Shown here one piece after another: positions 12,302 to 14,256 of a stretch of 14,256 bases of DNA (position 1 is its first letter; every line of letters begins with the position of its first letter). This stretch comes from JBIYSM02 sp044759095 (GTDB lineage Bacteria; Bacillota; Bacilli; Brevibacillales; Brevibacillaceae). The position numbers were made by a program, and so were the translations under genes. The notes below the pieces were generated by a model that was not told where the DNA came from, ran no database searches, and worked only from the letters and a program-made list of their open reading frames with translations. The stretch covers positions 1 to 14,256 of the forward strand of contig NZ_JBIYSM020000065.1 of NCBI RefSeq assembly GCF_044759095.2, given 5' to 3'.

Positions 12302-13759
12302 CTAAAAGGGATATTTCCTGTCTTGAATTTGTACGGAAATCCATTTTACAGTGGTAAATTCGTCAAGCGCCCACTCTCCTCCGTACCTACCCAGACCAGA
12401 AGATTTTTCACCACCGAATGCAATAATGGGTTCATCGTTGACACTTTGGTCGTTGACATGAATCATGCCTGTTTCAACACGTTTGGCCACTTCAATGGCA
12501 TGTTCAAGACGTCCGCCATACACAGCACCGCTTAAGCCATAAGGGCTGTCATTGGAAATACGGATTGCATCTTCCTCATCTTTCGCGGATATAACGGAAG
12601 CAACCGGACCGAAGATTTCTTCCTGCGCGACCGTCATATCGTTGGTGACATCCCTCAGAATAAACGGACTCATGACGTTTCCGTTGACGCTCCCTTCCAA
12701 TGCCACCTTGGCACCCTCGCTTTTGCTCTTTTCGATCAGGGCGAGGATACGGTCGACCTGTTTCGAGTTGATAAGGGGTCCTATTATTGTGTCAGGGTTT
12801 GACTGATCACCGTATGGAATCGATTTCGCTTTTCGGATAAACGCCTCCAAGAAGGGTTCGTATATCTTTTGATCGACAATCACCCGATTGATTGCCATGC
12901 AAATTTGTCCCGAGTGCATAAACTTGCCAAATGCCGCCGCTCCAGCCGCCTTTTCAATGTCAGCATCGGCTAGAACAATCATGGCGTTGTTGCCGCCGAG
13001 CTCAAGAGCGACCCGTTTTAAATTCTTTCCGCACAGTTCCCCAATATGTCTTCCGACTTGCGTAGAACCGGTAAATGAGATAATGCGTGGAATCGGGTGT
13101 TCCACAAACGCATCTCCGATTTCATCAGGATTGAAGACAACGACGTTTAGAAGTCCCTTGGGAATCCCCGCATCTTCAAACAGTTTGCCAATAAAGAGAC
13201 CTCCTGCAATCATCGTTTGGGAATCGGGCTTGAGCACCACTCCGTTCCCTGTCGCAAGTGCGGGGGCGACGGAACGCATGGAAAGATAAAATGGAAAGTT
13301 AAACGGGCTAATCACCCCTGCCACACCAGCCGGGATTCGATAGATTCGGTTCTCTTTTCCAGGAATCAGAGACGGCAGGATATGTCCTTTCATACGAATA
13401 GGGAACGTGGCTGCCTCTTTTATAATGGCCATGGCAAAATCAATTTCAACATTGGCTTTCACTACGGAACTACCCGTTTCCGTCGTGATAATTTCAATCA
13501 TTTCCTGACGTCTGTCTGAGAGCAGTTCCGCCGACCTTTCCATTATTCGGGAACGCTCATAAGGGTTTACCTTTGCCCACTCTTTTTGCGCCCTTTTTGC
13601 TGACTCGTAGGCTTCGTTCGTGTCGTCGAGATTTGCCAAACGAATTTTCACCAGCGTTTCGTCATTATATGGGTTTTTGTCCTCATAGGTATCCCTGCTT
13701 CTGCCTTCCCGCCATTCACCTGAAATAAACTGTTTGTTCCAGGCGCTGAATTTTGTCAT
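12302..13759 (-). CDS. NAD(P)-dependent aldehyde dehydrogenase (YfmT/vanillin or benzaldehyde dehydrogenase-like)
   Basis: This 485-residue enzyme oxidises an aldehyde to the acid and has a complete active site. Numbered from ATG 13759, it has Asn154 in SPFNFP (oxyanion hole), Lys177 in VVLKPDS (cofactor), FTGSTQVG at about 229-236, Glu253 in LELGGNN (general base) and Cys287 in SGQICMAINR (nucleophile). EEIFGPV and the GRYGG C-terminal block are intact. The length and the SGQICMAINR-type signature fit B. subtilis YfmT, which acts on benzaldehyde or vanillin-like aldehydes. The start is ATG 13759 with GGGGG 7 bases upstream; the open frame to 13780 would swallow that site. No partner genes adjoin, so it is monocistronic. 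A weak promoter, TTGCCA-16-CATAAC, may lie near 13825-13852 on minus. Its substrate is inferred from family only. Confidence 0.93.
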   Translation of the reverse strand: MTKFSAWNKQFISGEWREGRSRDTYEDKNPYNDETLVKIRLANLDDTNEAYESAKRAQKEWAKVNPYERSRIMERSAELLSDRRQEMIEIITTETGSSVVKANVEIDFAMAIIKEAATFPIRMKGHILPSLIPGKENRIYRIPAGVAGVISPFNFPFYLSMRSVAPALATGNGVVLKPDSQTMIAGGLFIGKLFEDAGIPKGLLNVVVFNPDEIGDAFVEHPIPRIISFTGSTQVGRHIGELCGKNLKRVALELGGNNAMIVLADADIEKAAGAAAFGKFMHSGQICMAINRVIVDQKIYEPFLEAFIRKAKSIPYGDQSNPDTIIGPLINSKQVDRILALIEKSKSEGAKVALEGSVNGNVMSPFILRDVTNDMTVAQEEIFGPVASVISAKDEEDAIRISNDSPYGLSGAVYGGRLEHAIEVAKRVETGMIHVNDQSVNDEPIIAFGGEKSSGLGRYGGEWALDEFTTVKWISVQIQDRKYPF

Positions 13760-13856
13760 AATCTGGCCCCCTGTTAACATGTTTTTTTATTATTTTTAAC
13801 GGTGGAAAGAATTATTCCTACGTTATGCACTTAATGGGACAAATGGCAAACAAAAA

Positions 13857-13881
13857 AGCAGCGCTCCCCTGCCGCGCTGCT
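13857..13881 (-). terminator. Second minus-strand terminator, beyond element C
   Basis: AGCAGCGC (13857-13864) pairs perfectly with GCGCTGCT (13874-13881). On minus it is followed by six T's (complement of 13852-13857). The tRNA already has its own terminator at 14001-14024, so this one would only be needed if something in between were transcribed on the minus strand. Confidence 0.85.
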
Positions 13882-13892
13882 GATCGAATACA

Positions 13893-14024
13893 AATAAGAA
13901 AACCCACCCGGCATTAGCTAACGCTTCGCCGGGCGGGGCCCCGAACACTTTCTTAGTGTCTGTATGGGATGTCCAATTTTATAATTTCCTATATGCTAAA
14001 AAAAGCAGGGTCTCCCCTGCTTTT
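13893..14024 (-). repeat. Long copy (C) of the intergenic element, candidate structured RNA
   Basis: Read on minus: the hairpin AAAAGCAGGG/CCCTGCTTTT (14024-14001) with T's; an AT-rich stretch; ACATCCCATACAG (13972-13960); a small stem ACACT/AGTGT; CGGGGCCCCG; a 10 bp GC stem CCCGCCCGGC/GCCGGGTGGG (13937-13903) with a 15-base loop; then TTTTCTTATTT, shaped like an intrinsic terminator. The one imperfect pair in the GC stem is G-U on minus but A-C on plus, which suggests the minus strand is transcribed. It lies between the tRNA terminator and a further minus-strand terminator. I do not recognise the family. Confidence 0.75.
14001..14024 (-). terminator. Rho-independent terminator of tRNA-Thr (part of element C)
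   Basis: AAAAGCAGGG (14001-14010) pairs perfectly with CCCTGCTTTT (14015-14024) around TCTC. Seven T's follow on minus (complement of 13998-14004). It lies 13 bp beyond the CCA end of the tRNA. Confidence 0.9.
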
Positions 14025-14037
14025 ATGTATGGACAAA

Positions 14038-14113
14038 TGGTGCTGGTGACAGGACTCGAACCTGCGACCTGTTGATTACGAATCAACTGCTCTACCAGCT
14101 GAGCTACACCAGC
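14038..14113 (-). tRNA. tRNA-Thr (anticodon CGT)
   Basis: A complete 76-base cloverleaf on minus. The acceptor stem GCTGGTG/CACCAGC has discriminator A and an encoded CCA (complement of 14038-14040). The D arm is GCTC...GAGC. The anticodon arm is GTTGA-TTCGTAA-TCAAC, giving anticodon CGT for the ACG codon. The T arm contains GGTTCGAGTCC. The G1-C72 and C2-G71 pairs fit threonine identity. It is a single tRNA, not part of a cluster, with its own promoter (14133-14161) and terminator. Confidence 0.97.
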
Positions 14114-14132
14114 ATGCCTCTCAGCATTGATT

Positions 14133-14161
14133 ATCATAGCAGATAATCACGCATTTTTCAA
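14133..14161 (-). promoter_or_regulatory. Promoter of tRNA-Thr
   Basis: TTGAAA (14161-14156), a 17 bp spacer and TATGAT (14138-14133) on minus each match the sigma-A consensus at five of six positions. The -10 ends 19 bp before the mature tRNA 5' end. Confidence 0.75.
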
Positions 14162-14186
14162 GACCTTTTATTTCCCTAATGTTATT

Positions 14187-14231
14187 GTTCTGTGATATTG
14201 TCACTGTGTAACTGTTCTATGAAAATGTCAC
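14187..14231. repeat. Two 18 bp direct repeats with 27 bp period, possible operator
   Basis: GTTCTGTGATATTGTCAC (14187-14204) and GTTCTATGAAAATGTCAC (14214-14231) match at 15 of 18 positions. The first copy also contains GTGA-N5-TCAC dyad symmetry. They lie just upstream of the probable start of a plus-strand gene at the window edge and behind the tRNA promoter. Confidence 0.55.
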
Positions 14232-14253
14232 CATGGGACAGGAGATAATCACA

Positions 14254-14256
14254 TTG
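14254..14256 (+). CDS. Probable start codon of a plus-strand gene cut off by the window edge
   Basis: AGGAGAT (14240-14246) stands 7 bases before TTG at 14254-14256, the last three bases of the window. The spacing and strength match the other TTG starts here. An in-frame ATG at 14233 is open up to the edge but has no ribosome binding site. The product cannot be guessed. Confidence 0.35.

Larger units (their letters stand above)
13837..14040. repeat. 10 bp direct repeat flanking element C, right copy at the tRNA-Thr 3' end
   Basis: GGACAAATGG occurs exactly at 13837-13846 and again at 14031-14040. Allowing one inserted base, the match extends leftward to ATGG. The right copy ends on the TGG that encodes the CCA end of tRNA-Thr. 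The interval holds two terminators and element C. It could be a target duplication, a recombination scar or an attachment-site relic. Confidence 0.5.

Overview
The window looks like chromosomal DNA of an endospore-forming Bacillota, most likely Brevibacillus or another member of the Paenibacillaceae. The reasons are a YhcN/YlaJ-type sporulation lipoprotein, a YodB/CatR-like HxlR regulator, strong AGGAGG-type ribosome binding sites with frequent TTG and GTG starts, AT-rich spacers between moderately GC-rich genes, and T-tailed hairpin terminators. I see no insertion sequence, phage gene or CRISPR array.

Layout. Positions 145-2520 (minus) hold a two-gene unit: an oligopeptide-binding lipoprotein followed by a class-I-glutamine-amidotransferase-fold hydrolase of the PuuD/C26 type. 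A class-A-beta-lactamase-fold serine hydrolase (2635-3441, plus) diverges from it. A phytoene-desaturase-like FAD oxidoreductase (3545-4837, minus) diverges from a VanX/DdpX-type D-Ala-D-Ala dipeptidase (5025-5687, plus). A three-gene minus operon follows: HxlR regulator, GalT/HIT-like DUF4931-type protein, and NifU_N plus HEAT-repeat protein (8000 down to 5732). Its regulatory region is shared with a plus-strand pirin gene (8237-8938). It contains two operator-like repeats 31 bp apart and what looks like the last 19 codons of a decayed DoxX-family gene. In B. subtilis, YodB/CatR control catDE, and CatD is a DoxX protein, so this appears to be a rearranged electrophile/quinone-response locus.

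From 9046 on come a 71-residue hypothetical protein, a secreted protein with a probable alpha/alpha-barrel C-terminal half, a small sporulation lipoprotein, an AT-rich C39-like cysteine peptidase, a 485-residue YfmT-like aldehyde dehydrogenase, and tRNA-Thr(CGT). The first bases of one more plus-strand gene may lie at the right edge.

The most unusual feature is a family of related intergenic elements at 3447-3480, 10845-11021 and 13893-14024, with a possible eroded relative near 61-92. All sit just beyond a hairpin at the 3' end of a minus-strand gene. They share the 13-mer CTGTATGGGATGT at fixed spacing from CCGAAC. The two long copies carry GC-rich hairpins whose imperfect pairs are G-U wobbles only if the RNA is made from the minus strand. 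This suggests a repeated structured RNA or a terminator-carrying miniature element that I do not recognise.
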